Assembly: GCA_050633625.1 (NCBI GenBank)
Contig: JBOEGW010000012.1
Coordinates: 1-64,000, forward strand
From: JBOEGW01 sp050633625
GTDB lineage: Bacteria; Pseudomonadota; Alphaproteobacteria; Rhodobacterales; Rhodobacteraceae
Length of the DNA: 64,000 nt
Reading direction: 5' to 3'
Shown in pieces: positions 29,605 to 38,707 of this stretch (position 1 is its first letter; every line of letters starts with the position of its first letter). The notes under the pieces were generated by a model. That model ran no database searches and was not told the DNA's origin. It was given only the letters and a program-made list of their open reading frames with translations. The translations under genes and the position numbers were made by a program.

Positions 29605-31653
29605 ATGACACAGCAGGTGCCTTCCGTCTCTGTCAATTACGCGGCCAATGGAAGCTCGACCAAATCGAACGAGCTTGGCATGCGCGAAATGCAAGAGGGT
29701 GCCTATGAGAAGCGGGGCGAGCAATACCTGCTGATCAAGTCGCCCCCGGCCTCGGGCAAGAGCCGCGCGCTGATGTTCATCGCGCTCGACAAGCTGCACA
29801 ATCAGGGCCTGCGCCAGGCCATCGTCGTGGTGCCGGAAAAGTCGATCGGGTCCAGCTTCAACGACGAGCCGCTGAGCAAGTACGGCTTCTGGGCAGACTG
29901 GACGGTGCAACCGCGATGGAACCTGTGCAACGCTCCCGGCGGGGATGATGGCAAAGTGGGAGCTGTCGGCAAGTTCTTGGCGAGCGACGACAAGGTTCTG
30001 GTTTGCACCCACGCGACCTTTCGGTTCGCCGTGGACAAGTTCGGGATTGGATCGTTTGATGATCGGCTTATCGCGGTAGACGAGTTTCACCACGTCTCTG
30101 CCAACCCTGATAACAAGCTGGGCACGCATCTGGGCGCACTGGTCGCGCGCGACAAGGTGCATCTGGTTGCGATGACCGGGTCCTATTTCCGCGGCGATGC
30201 CGAAGCCGTTCTGTCGCCTGAAGATGAGGCAAAGTTCGATACCTTCACCTATACCTACTATCAGCAGCTGAATGGTTACAAATACCTCAAGACGCTCGAC
30301 ATCGGGTATTTCTTCTATTCCGGGTCCTATGCGGACGACATCCTCAAGGTTTTGGATCCGACCGAGAAGACAATCCTTCACATCCCGAACGTGAACTCGC
30401 GCGAAAGCACCAAGGACAAGCATCGCGAGGTCGAGCATATCATTGACGCCCTGGGCGATTGGCAGGGAGCGGATCCCATCACGGGCTTTCAGCTGGTCAA
30501 GACGCCCGACGGGCGAGTCTTACGCATCGCCGATCTGGTGGACGACGAGCCATCCAAGCGTGACAAGGTTTCCGCCGCGCTGAAAGACTCCACGCAGAAG
30601 AACAACCGCGATCATGTCGACATCATCATCGCCCTGGGTATGGCGAAAGAAGGGTTCGATTGGATCTGGTGCGAACACGCCCTGACGGTGGGTTATCGCG
30701 CCAGCCTGACGGAGATCGTGCAGATCATCGGCCGCGCCACCCGCGATGCCGAGGGCAAGACCCGAGCGCGGTTCACCAACCTTATCGCGGAGCCCGACGC
30801 CGCGGCCGAAGCCGTGACCGAGGCAGTCAACGATACACTGAAGGCGATCGCTGCAAGCCTGCTGATGGAGCAGGTGCTGGCCCCACGTTTCAACTTCACA
30901 CCCAAGACCGTGAAAAGTGGCCCTGTCGAAGGGTTCGATTACGGCGAGGGCGGCTATGACCCCAACAAGGAGAACGTTGGCTTCAGCGAGGCCAGCGGAC
31001 AGTTCCAGATCGAAATCAAAGGCCTGGTCGAACCCAAGAGCAAGGAAGCCAAGCGCATCTGCCAAGAGGACCTCAATGAGGTGATCACAGCTTTCGTTCA
31101 GGACAAGACTACGATCGAACGGGGTCTCTTCGACGAAGAGCTGGTGCCGGAGGAACTGACGCAGGTCCGCATGGGCAAGATTGTCGGTGCCAGGTTCCCA
31201 GAGCTAGATGCAGAGGATCAGGAAGCGGTGCGCCAACACGCAGTTGCTGCGCTGAACCTGACCCAGAAGGCGAAAGAGATCGCGCTGTCGAACCGCGATG
31301 ACACAGAAACAACCGGCAATACCGCCTTGATCGACGGGGTGCGCAAATTCGCAATGGACGTGCGCGAACTCGACATCGATCTGATTGATCGCATCAACCC
31401 GTTCGGCGAAGCCTACTCGATTCTGGCAAAGACGATGAGCGAGGAAAGCCTTCGGCAGGTCCAGGCCGTCATCTCTGCGAAAAAGGTGCAACTGTCACCG
31501 GACGAGGCGCGAGATCTGGCGAAACGCGCCGTCAAGTTCAAGCAGGAGCGGGGCCGTCTGCCTTCCATCACATCGCCTGATCCGTGGGAGAAGAAAATGG
31601 CCGAAGGCGTCGCCTATCTCGCGCGCATGAAGCAGGAGGCTGCCAATGGCTAA
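29605..31653 (+). CDS. Superfamily 2 DEAD/DEAH-box helicase of the restriction system
   Basis: 682 residues. Walker A KSPPASGKSRA (about 45-55), DEFHH (motif II, about 158-162), motif III-like MTGSYFRGD, and motif VI QIIGRATRDAEGK (about 373-385) mark an SF2 translocase; the rest is a helical C-terminal domain of about 270 residues. It likely moves on DNA to couple site recognition to cleavage, as in ATP-dependent restriction systems. The start at 29605 follows AGAAGGAAAA. The stop overlaps the GIY-YIG gene by 8 bases, so those two are one unit. Confidence 0.85.
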   Translation: MTQQVPSVSVNYAANGSSTKSNELGMREMQEGAYEKRGEQYLLIKSPPASGKSRALMFIALDKLHNQGLRQAIVVVPEKSIGSSFNDEPLSKYGFWADWTVQPRWNLCNAPGGDDGKVGAVGKFLASDDKVLVCTHATFRFAVDKFGIGSFDDRLIAVDEFHHVSANPDNKLGTHLGALVARDKVHLVAMTGSYFRGDAEAVLSPEDEAKFDTFTYTYYQQLNGYKYLKTLDIGYFFYSGSYADDILKVLDPTEKTILHIPNVNSRESTKDKHREVEHIIDALGDWQGADPITGFQLVKTPDGRVLRIADLVDDEPSKRDKVSAALKDSTQKNNRDHVDIIIALGMAKEGFDWIWCEHALTVGYRASLTEIVQIIGRATRDAEGKTRARFTNLIAEPDAAAEAVTEAVNDTLKAIAASLLMEQVLAPRFNFTPKTVKSGPVEGFDYGEGGYDPNKENVGFSEASGQFQIEIKGLVEPKSKEAKRICQEDLNEVITAFVQDKTTIERGLFDEELVPEELTQVRMGKIVGARFPELDAEDQEAVRQHAVAALNLTQKAKEIALSNRDDTETTGNTALIDGVRKFAMDVRELDIDLIDRINPFGEAYSILAKTMSEESLRQVQAVISAKKVQLSPDEARDLAKRAVKFKQERGRLPSITSPDPWEKKMAEGVAYLARMKQEAANG

Positions 31654-32836
31654 GGGTTTCACCGACGAAGACGACGCCCTTCTTGCTGAGCTTGGCGTCG
31701 AGGTCGAGGTCAAGAAGCAGTTCAGCCGCACACCACGCGAAGAACGCATCATCGCAGGTTTTGAGGAAATCTTGCGATTTGCAGATGAGCATGGCCGGCC
31801 TCCCCAGCACGGGGAGGATCGTGATATCTTTGAACGCCTCTATGCGGTGCGTCTTGACCAGATCCGTCAATTGCAGGAGTGTCGCGACTTGCTGGGCCCA
31901 CTGGACGAGCACGGTCTCCTAACAGACACCCCTCCGCCTTCAGCGTCAGACTCCGATGACCTCGATGACGATGCCCTCCTCGCTGAACTGGGTGTGGAAG
32001 TGGCTAGATCACCCCTCACGGAATTGAAACATGTCCGGTCGACAGCCGAGAAAAAGGCTGCCGATGAAGTCGGAAACCGCGAGAAATGCGAGGATTTTGC
32101 CACGTTCAAACCCTTATTCGAGCAGGTACAGAAAGAGCTGGATAGCGGCTTGCGCGAAACCCGCCCGTTCGAGATGAAAGCCGAGATTGAGAAGGGACGC
32201 TTCTTCATTGTCAGCGGTCAAAAAGCCTATGTCGCCGACAAGGGCGAGACCATCACCAACGAGCAAGGTCGCACGGATGCGCGTCTGCGGGTGATTTTCG
32301 ACAACGGGACCGAGAGCAACATGCTGATGCGCTCGCTTCAGCGCGCGTTGAACAAGGACGACGCCGGACGGCGGATCACCGATCCATCGGCAGGGCCACT
32401 TTTTTCCGATCAGACACTCGACGGTGATGAGGCGAGCGGGATCATTTATGTGCTTCGCAGCAAATCCGATCATCCACTTGTGGCCGAAAATCGCGACCTC
32501 GTACACAAGATCGGCGTCACCAATATGAGCGTTGAAAAGCGGATCGCTGGCGCACATCTGCAACCAACGTTTCTGATGGCGAACGTCGAGGTGGTTGCGA
32601 CTTATGAACTCTACAACATCAATCGGACAAAACTGGAGAACCTGATCCATCGCATCTTCGAGCCCGCGCGGCTCGAGATCGAGATCATGGATCGCTTTGG
32701 TAGGCCCGTGATTCCGAGAGAGTGGTTTCTCGTGCCAATATTCGCGATAAAGGATGCAGTTGAACGGATCAAGGACGGGACGATTTCGGGCTATGTCTAT
32801 GACCCGAAACAGGCGCGATTGGTATCTGTCTCATAG
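31646..32836 (+). CDS. GIY-YIG nuclease family protein (T5orf172-like)
   Basis: 396 residues. The N-terminal 120 residues contain a repeated segment DDALLAELGVEV (9-20 and again 108-119). The nuclease domain starts at GIIYVLRS (about 265-272), continues HKIGVTNMSVEKRIAGAH (287-304; KIG in place of YIG), and has the conserved Glu in the KLENLIHRIF helix. This is the only clear DNA nuclease in the island, so it probably makes the cut that the methyltransferase protects against. The duplicated N-terminal motif may bind the helicase. It ends 43 bases before the converging coupling-protein gene. Confidence 0.82.
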   Translation: MAKGFTDEDDALLAELGVEVEVKKQFSRTPREERIIAGFEEILRFADEHGRPPQHGEDRDIFERLYAVRLDQIRQLQECRDLLGPLDEHGLLTDTPPPSASDSDDLDDDALLAELGVEVARSPLTELKHVRSTAEKKAADEVGNREKCEDFATFKPLFEQVQKELDSGLRETRPFEMKAEIEKGRFFIVSGQKAYVADKGETITNEQGRTDARLRVIFDNGTESNMLMRSLQRALNKDDAGRRITDPSAGPLFSDQTLDGDEASGIIYVLRSKSDHPLVAENRDLVHKIGVTNMSVEKRIAGAHLQPTFLMANVEVVATYELYNINRTKLENLIHRIFEPARLEIEIMDRFGRPVIPREWFLVPIFAIKDAVERIKDGTISGYVYDPKQARLVSVS

Positions 32837-32878
32837 CTGGCGCATGGCAGAACAGCACAGCCACATTCGATTTCCAGA

Positions 32879-34810
32879 TCATCCCCTCGCCTTTGCGTCC
32901 GAAGAGCGCGCCCGACCACCAAAACGTGTTTTCTTTGGCTTTGCCCTCGCGGCTTCTGCGTATCCCTGTAGCGCGCCTGTGTAGGTCTGCACCGCAGTCT
33001 CGAATTCCTTGTCGCCCATGGAGACCGCCGCGGGTGCTGCAGGTTCTGAATGCTCGAGGGTGATTTTCTTCGGCCTGTTCGAGACTGGCGCTGCAGCAGG
33101 AGGATAGGGCAAGGAATGCCCCTGCCGTGCTTTGTCGATCTCCTCAAAATGCCGGTCCGCATAGTAGCGGATGTGATCCGCCTTGATTGGATATTGCCCC
33201 TCAGGCAGGACTAGGACCTTGTCGAGCGGGAAACGCAGCAATTCAGCGGGGGATACCAGCGCCCGTTCTTCCGAGCGACGGCTGATATTTGCGCTCTCCG
33301 AGAGCTTGCGCACGGTTGCCTGTGATCTGGTCTTGCCCACGATCGTGCGTTTGCCGAGGGCTGCGGACAGCACGTCTGCGGTGCGATCATCCTGCGGGGT
33401 CATGTAGATCTGCACACCAGCGCCGGCCTGCAGAGCGCGGCGGTCGGTTTCGCCGTAGATGCCCTCAAGACCGGGGATCGACTGCGAGATGATAAACAGC
33501 CGCCCGCCATAGGAGCGGATCGTCTTGATGCTCTGCAAGACCAGGGGTTGTTTGCCCAGTTGGTCGAATTCATCCATCAGGAACATGACGGGATGTGCCT
33601 CGTCCGGTCCGGGATGCGCGCGCTGCAGACATGCGATGGCATCGGCGAACAGGAGCCGGATCAGGGGGGCCAGTGTTTTCAGGTGCTCCGGCTGCACGAC
33701 AATATAGAGCGACTGTGGCTCTCGTCGGAACGTCCCGAAGTCGAAATCGCTTGCCTGTGTCGCTCGGTCCACCGCCGGATCGAGCCAGAGTTCCAATCCA
33801 GCCCCGCGGATCACACTGACATAGGAATCGAGAATCTTGTCCACTTCGTCGGCCATGCTCAGGAAAATCTCTGCCACCACCGGGTTTGCAGTCTGCATCG
33901 CGGCCCGTTTGTAGAATTCCTTTTTATTGCCGCCGCCAGTCATGATCCGCAGCGCCTCACCGATCGTCGGCTTTCCGGTCTCGATGGCATAGAGGCAAGA
34001 CGCCACGAACAGGCTGCGTCCGGCCTGGAAAAAGCTCTGCGCGTTCACGCTTTCGACGATGAGGAACAAGTCCGCCATGGTGTTGACGGCGGTGTATTGC
34101 TGCTCGGGGCTGGGCAGATCGGCAATGCGCTGGAGAGGATTGAACCGGTGCGTGCGGGTCAGGACGGGCCCGTTCTTGCCCTCGGGCTGAACGTAGTCAT
34201 AGGGCGAAAAGTACCAGACCTGATTGTTCAGCGCCTTTTGGCGGTGGATGGATGTCTTCTCGAAATTCTCGCCCTTGACGTCGAGGATCACGGCACTGCC
34301 CTGGAAGTGCAAAAGGTTCGGTAAAACGAAGCCTACCCCTTTGCCCCGGCCCGTTGGCGCGATCATCATTGCGTGTGGGAAGCGATCTGGCGTGGCCGAC
34401 ACGAAAGGCGCGCGGGACGCAGGTGACCCGAGCTTGCCGAACAGAAAGCCGTTCTGGGAAAGAGACGCCGACATACGGTTGCGGCGGAGCTCGGGACGCG
34501 ACTGGAAATGCGCATCATCATAATCGGTGAGCGACCCGCGATGAACGGATGTCGCTCCTGTCGCCGCCAGAAGCAGGGCAGGAAGTGCCGTGATGAGCCA
34601 CGCAGTATGTTCCACCGCAGGGTTTGCCTTGACCCGTGGATCAGACAGATTGAGCAGCCAAAGTTCGAAAATATCGAACCCACCCAGGTCTTCGCCAAAT
34701 CGCGCCATCAGATAGAGCGTGGCGATCGCGGCACCGATCCAGGTGCCAACACCGAGACCGAGCAGGATGGCGATTGGATACCGCCAACGGCTTTCCATTG
34801 CATGCAGCAT
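32879..34810 (-). CDS. virD4: Type IV coupling protein VirD4/TraG
   Basis: 643 residues. Two N-terminal membrane helices (about 11-33 and 70-84) lead to the TraG/TraD ATPase domain with Walker A APTGRGKGVGF (about 151-161) and Walker B PVMFLMDEFDQLGKQP. It passes the relaxase-DNA complex to the VirB channel. It is downstream of the relaxase on the same strand with a 12-base gap. A second in-frame ATG lies at 34798. Confidence 0.93.
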   Translation of the reverse strand: MLHAMESRWRYPIAILLGLGVGTWIGAAIATLYLMARFGEDLGGFDIFELWLLNLSDPRVKANPAVEHTAWLITALPALLLAATGATSVHRGSLTDYDDAHFQSRPELRRNRMSASLSQNGFLFGKLGSPASRAPFVSATPDRFPHAMMIAPTGRGKGVGFVLPNLLHFQGSAVILDVKGENFEKTSIHRQKALNNQVWYFSPYDYVQPEGKNGPVLTRTHRFNPLQRIADLPSPEQQYTAVNTMADLFLIVESVNAQSFFQAGRSLFVASCLYAIETGKPTIGEALRIMTGGGNKKEFYKRAAMQTANPVVAEIFLSMADEVDKILDSYVSVIRGAGLELWLDPAVDRATQASDFDFGTFRREPQSLYIVVQPEHLKTLAPLIRLLFADAIACLQRAHPGPDEAHPVMFLMDEFDQLGKQPLVLQSIKTIRSYGGRLFIISQSIPGLEGIYGETDRRALQAGAGVQIYMTPQDDRTADVLSAALGKRTIVGKTRSQATVRKLSESANISRRSEERALVSPAELLRFPLDKVLVLPEGQYPIKADHIRYYADRHFEEIDKARQGHSLPYPPAAAPVSNRPKKITLEHSEPAAPAAVSMGDKEFETAVQTYTGALQGYAEAARAKPKKTRFGGRARSSDAKARG

Positions 34811-34822
34811 GTTTTGAATCCT

Positions 34823-36697
34823 CTAGAGGCCGTAATCGCCACTGGTATCGTCCCGGTCGCGCCCCCGCACCTCGGCGCGCTCGAAAGCCTCGATCCGGGT
34901 CCGGTAGGTGGCGGCTGGTTCGCTGTCGCGCCCGGTAATGTCATCACCCGCATCCACTGCGGCGATGGCCTTTAGCTCCGAGAACACGGCTTGTCGCAGA
35001 CCAGGGTCTTCGATGCGGTCCATGAGCGGATCGATCCGGCCAGCGGCCAGCTGATCCATATCCCCGTCGCGCAGGTCTTGCCGCACGTCGGAGATCAGCT
35101 TGTCCAGCGTGGCGATGTCGGCAAGGCGACTGCCCTGCCCCGCGTCAAGAATATCCTGACGCGCCAGATCCGCCAAAAGATCACGATCCATGTGCAGCCC
35201 CGCAAAAACATCACGCGCGCGCGCCTGCAGGTCGCGTTCGAGCCCAAGCCAGTCCGAGCGCTCCTGGGCGTCCACTGGGCGTGAGGCTTCGAGTTGCGCC
35301 TCGCTGCGATGGGGTGCGGTGAAACGGGCAGCAACTTCTTCGATACTGCTGCCCGCCTCCTCGAGTCGTGCCTCCATCGGTGCCAGAACGCGCGCCAACT
35401 CCGCTCTGAAATGACCCAATGCAGCATCGGCCTCGGCGACGAGCGGATTGCCCTCCTCTGCTGCCCGTGCAGCCAGCCTCGCAATCCCCTGAACACTGTA
35501 GGGATCGCGCTCGGGCGACACCGATGAAGAATGATCCGCAAGAAAGTCGCGGCCCAGAAGCGTGCCCATTTCGCGGGCCTTCCCCGCAAAGAGCTGTTCC
35601 AGTTCGACCTTTTCGGCACCGGGAGCCATGTCCTGAATGGCGCTCCACGCGGTGTCGGCTTCCGCTTGCAATGTCTCGCGGGCGGCGATCAGACGACCGA
35701 TCACATCCGCTCCGGCAGCGGGGATATCAACCCCTTCGGCAAACCCTTCTTTCACCGGCATTCCTTTCATCAAGTTGGTGGCGGCAAGCTCTGCTCCCTC
35801 CGCGATGCGCCCCATCCATCCATTCGGAGGGGTGTCGGCCTCCAGGCCCATCCCCGCAAGTTGCGCCAGCTGCCGATACCCCTCGGCGTGTCTGCGTATC
35901 TCGGCCTCTCGCAGAGCGCGGCTTTCAGGATCCAGCGGGGCAACCACTGGCTCCCGTCCCTCCTTGCGGGCCGCCTGCAAATCAGTGTCCCGCGGGGCGT
36001 TTTCCATGATGCCGCGCGACAGACGGGAAGAGGCGTTCAGCACCAGCCCGTGCTCGCCCGCGATCTGCGCATGCAGCTCGCGCATCATGTCATAGCTGAT
36101 CTCGGAATGGCGGCTGATCGAGAGGAACTTGCCGTCCTCCATCCCGACCTTGTCGACAAGAACATGGGCATGCACATGGTCTGTGTTGCAATGGAGGGCC
36201 GCCACATACCGATATCGATCCCGGTAACCCCCGCCGAACACCTCCTGCGCCCATTCGCGCGAGATGGCTTCCGCCAATTCCGCCTCGGTTCCCTTGGGAA
36301 AGGACAGGATGATGTGATCGGTGTGACCCCGTTTCGGGGCCCCGCACCAGGAAGCACTCCAATCGGCAATGACATTTTCCATGCCGCGCTCGCCAAAGAC
36401 ACGATCGATGCCGATCTGGTTCGACCAGGCTGCGACCCGCGCCTCGTCGCGCAGAATGTATTTCATCTGTCGGCGTAACTCTTTTGGCGAATGACACCCG
36501 CCCGTGCCGACACGCTTCACCACGCTTTGCGGCACCCGCAGCGCGTTCCAGGACATTACCGCAACTGCCCCGCCGGACGTGCCACGCCGACGGCCCGACG
36601 ATACGCGCGCTTCGCCTGCCATGGCTGCAGACCGCCGCCCCACATGAGGCAGAATCTCGCCCAATACCGCCTGCTGGAGGGTGCGTGTTTCAGCCAT
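34823..36697 (-). CDS. VirD2/TraI-type conjugative relaxase
   Basis: 624 residues from the ATG at 36697. The relaxase domain shows the histidine metal motif HCNTDHVHAHVLVDKVG (about 169-185) and HTDHIILSFP before it; Y80 in RRQMKYILRD is a candidate nicking tyrosine. The C-terminal half is a long charged helical region that would contact the coupling protein. It nicks oriT and pilots the strand. The frame is open further upstream (to 36868), but that part overlaps the accessory gene and looks noncoding. It overlaps the MobC-like gene by 8 bases. Confidence 0.88.
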   Translation of the reverse strand: MAETRTLQQAVLGEILPHVGRRSAAMAGEARVSSGRRRGTSGGAVAVMSWNALRVPQSVVKRVGTGGCHSPKELRRQMKYILRDEARVAAWSNQIGIDRVFGERGMENVIADWSASWCGAPKRGHTDHIILSFPKGTEAELAEAISREWAQEVFGGGYRDRYRYVAALHCNTDHVHAHVLVDKVGMEDGKFLSISRHSEISYDMMRELHAQIAGEHGLVLNASSRLSRGIMENAPRDTDLQAARKEGREPVVAPLDPESRALREAEIRRHAEGYRQLAQLAGMGLEADTPPNGWMGRIAEGAELAATNLMKGMPVKEGFAEGVDIPAAGADVIGRLIAARETLQAEADTAWSAIQDMAPGAEKVELEQLFAGKAREMGTLLGRDFLADHSSSVSPERDPYSVQGIARLAARAAEEGNPLVAEADAALGHFRAELARVLAPMEARLEEAGSSIEEVAARFTAPHRSEAQLEASRPVDAQERSDWLGLERDLQARARDVFAGLHMDRDLLADLARQDILDAGQGSRLADIATLDKLISDVRQDLRDGDMDQLAAGRIDPLMDRIEDPGLRQAVFSELKAIAAVDAGDDITGRDSEPAATYRTRIEAFERAEVRGRDRDDTSGDYGL

Positions 36698-37238
36698 CGC
36701 GCTGCCCCTCCCCAACGTCACGAAAATCGGACACCCGGACGAAGGACCCGCGCAGCGAGGCCGCGCGCAAAGCCTGCACGGCCCGGGCAACCTCTTCGGC
36801 CCGATCCGCAAGCCGACCGACCATTGCCGCGTCGCGCGCGTTCCACCGCAGCTTGCCCGCATGGGCAAGCTTCAGCATCTGGACAAGATTGCGCGCCAAG
36901 GCATTGAGCTGATTGGCCGACGCCTTGAGCGCCGTGACCTCGTCCCGGCGAAACGCGACAATGCCGGATGAGAGACGGATCATGTGCCGGAGCAAACCCG
37001 ACGTGGTCATGCCAGTCTCAGCCACAAGCGCCTCGAATGCTTCGGCCTCAAGGGCGGACACCCGAACCTGCAGCACGCGGCCCTTTGTGGTTCGATCCGT
37101 CACCACACCGCGCGCCCGCACGCGGGCGACAGTGGGTCGGGAGCAGCCAACACGCACGGCGATCTCCCCATCGCCAAGCCCTTGAGCGGCAAGCCGGAGA
37201 ACCTCCTGTCGGGCTATGGTGGAGAGGCGTTTCGACAT
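36690..37238 (-). CDS. MobC-like relaxosome accessory protein
   Basis: 182 residues from the ATG at 37238 (a TTG at 37247 is also possible). An N-terminal helix-turn-helix (AAQGLGDGEIAVRVGCSRPTVARVRARG) precedes a ribbon-helix-helix-like segment (GRVLQVRVSALEAEAFEALVAETGMTTSGLLRHMI) and the MobC-type helix ALKASANQLNALARNLVQM. Such proteins bind oriT and help the relaxase open it. The gene is the first of the minus-strand transfer operon, and the hairpin-rich region lies directly upstream. Confidence 0.75.
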   Translation of the reverse strand: MSKRLSTIARQEVLRLAAQGLGDGEIAVRVGCSRPTVARVRARGVVTDRTTKGRVLQVRVSALEAEAFEALVAETGMTTSGLLRHMIRLSSGIVAFRRDEVTALKASANQLNALARNLVQMLKLAHAGKLRWNARDAAMVGRLADRAEEVARAVQALRAASLRGSFVRVSDFRDVGEGQRDG

Positions 37239-37335
37239 GGGCGGCAAGATTTATCATTAGATAGTTTTTGTAAACACGAAAACTCTAATGAGTCGCCGCA
37301 CAAGTTTTGTCATACACAATACCGTTCCTGTCAAC

Positions 37336-37511
37336 GTCCCTTCGGTCCGTTGTCGCACCTTCGGTGATCAGCAGGCAGGGCCTTGGCCATGCCTGCTGTA
37401 AACCCCACGCGACAACGAACAGACCGAAGGGACACCGCCTCCCCCGCGCCGCGATCCGGGACCCCAGCCCGGATCCTGAACAGGCGCGGGAATGACGTCG
37501 GCGCAGCCGAC
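37336..37511. other. Candidate oriT: stacked inverted repeats
   Basis: Nested arms: GTCCCTTCGGTC (37336-37347) with GACCGAAGGGAC (37422-37433); GTTGTCGC (37349-37356) with GCGACAAC (37409-37416); AGCAGGCA (37370-37377) with TGCCTGCT (37390-37397); and a small CACC-TTC-GGTG loop at 37356-37366. A second unit follows: CCCGCGCC (37443-37450) with GGCGCGGG (37483-37490), enclosing GATCCGGG (37453-37460) with CCCGGATC (37468-37475). GTCGG/CCGAC (37497-37511) comes last. The place between the relaxase operon and the VirC1/VirC2-like pair is where oriT is expected. The nick site is not visible. Confidence 0.6.
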
Positions 37512-37915
37512 ACGATATCCCTTCATTGGCGTTGAATGCTCAAAGGGGTTTTCCCGGAAGGAGAAGAAGACCTTGTGGGATTGGAACGCCTGCGCAGTAC
37601 CGCGCGTACTACCTCGGCGCTGATACGGATAGTCGATGGTCAGGTGACCCGACACCTCGAAGGCTGATGGCAGCATTGGGAAATTGTCACAACGACGCGA
37701 TGGAGAAAAGAATGAACGCTGCAATGAGGGTCGGCGTGAGTGACCTGCTGACCGATTGACCGAACGCGTACACAGATGATCGCCGAAACAGCACATCGCC
37801 ACAGCAGCTGCACATCTGTCCGACCCAAAGGTTGAACGCCTGTATCGCGCAAGGTCTGGACGCCATCCCGAGGCATCGCCATAACGGCACAAAATATACG
37901 TTATGGAGACATTGA
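37512..37915. other. Gene-poor stretch upstream of the ParA-like gene
   Basis: About 400 bases without a convincing gene. The 77-codon plus-strand frame at 37526-37759 has an Arg/Pro-rich composition and no good ribosome site. The last 60 bases before 37916 are AT-richer (CACAAAATATACGTTATGGAG) and probably hold the promoter and GGAG site of the ParA-like gene. Confidence 0.4.
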
Positions 37916-38707
37916 ATGCTTGTTGTGACGGCCATCTCCGCGAAGGGCGGTTCGGGAAAGACAACTCTCATACAGATGCTTGCGTCCGCCATGCTGGCAC
38001 GCGGCCGCCGTGTGCATGTCATGGATGCGGATGCTGACAAGCAGATCCTCGAATGGGAATCAAAAAGCGCGCGCGCCGACTTCGGTGATCTGCCACGCCT
38101 TCCATGGCCCACGGGCTTGACCGTGGCCGATGCCCCCGAGACCGTTGAAGGCCTTTACCACGCGCTGGACAGCTTTGAGGCTGAAGGTGTTGATCTGGTT
38201 CTGATCGACACCCGCCCCGGCGAGCATCCCGACACCGAAACACTGGCGCTGGCCTGCGACATGATCCTGGTGCCGGCCGTGCCGGTACAATCGGATTTCG
38301 TGGCGGCCCTGAAAACCCTGACATGGGTAATGCGCATGATCGAGACCCTCGGGCCGGATGACCCCGCCCCGCTGTTTTCCGCGGTATTGATGAACGCGGA
38401 CAAACGCGCGATCGATTTCGTGACCGCAGGCGATGACCTTGAGCGTGATGCGGCAAGACGCAGGGTTCACCGGCAGGACCTTGAGGTCTTCGAGGTGATT
38501 TCAACCCTGCCACTTCTGCCCACGCCGGTGCCCCATCTCGCCGCGATCCAGCGCATGCCGCTGACCGGGCCACTGGGATATGTGCGGGACATTTATGAAC
38601 AAGATCTTCGTCATCGGTTGCAGGCGGGGCATCTTTCCTCCGCCCTCGCCTTATGCAGTGAGATCCTTGGCGACATCGAGGCCGTGGTGGATGCTGCCAA
38701 TGGCTAG
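37916..38707 (+). CDS. ParA/MinD-family ATPase, VirC1-like
   Basis: 263 residues. Deviant Walker A KGGSGKTT (about 10-17), Walker B-type LVLIDTRPGEHPDTETLAL (near 95-113). Such proteins partition plasmids or, as VirC1 of Agrobacterium, collect relaxase-DNA complexes at the secretion channel. Placement next to the candidate oriT, with a VirC2-like partner and no ParB with a classical HTH, favours the VirC1 role; a partition role is also possible because repC has no repAB. It overlaps the next gene by 8 bases. Confidence 0.85.
   Translation: MLVVTAISAKGGSGKTTLIQMLASAMLARGRRVHVMDADADKQILEWESKSARADFGDLPRLPWPTGLTVADAPETVEGLYHALDSFEAEGVDLVLIDTRPGEHPDTETLALACDMILVPAVPVQSDFVAALKTLTWVMRMIETLGPDDPAPLFSAVLMNADKRAIDFVTAGDDLERDAARRRVHRQDLEVFEVISTLPLLPTPVPHLAAIQRMPLTGPLGYVRDIYEQDLRHRLQAGHLSSALALCSEILGDIEAVVDAANG

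Noticed and set aside
23990..32836. DISARM or BREX system
   Set aside because: No DUF1998, phospholipase D, PglZ, BrxL/Lon or BrxC-like gene is seen; the methylase is MmeI-like.
37526..37759. 77-codon plus-strand frame beside the candidate oriT
   Set aside because: Arg/Pro-rich, no ribosome site, overlaps hairpin-rich DNA.
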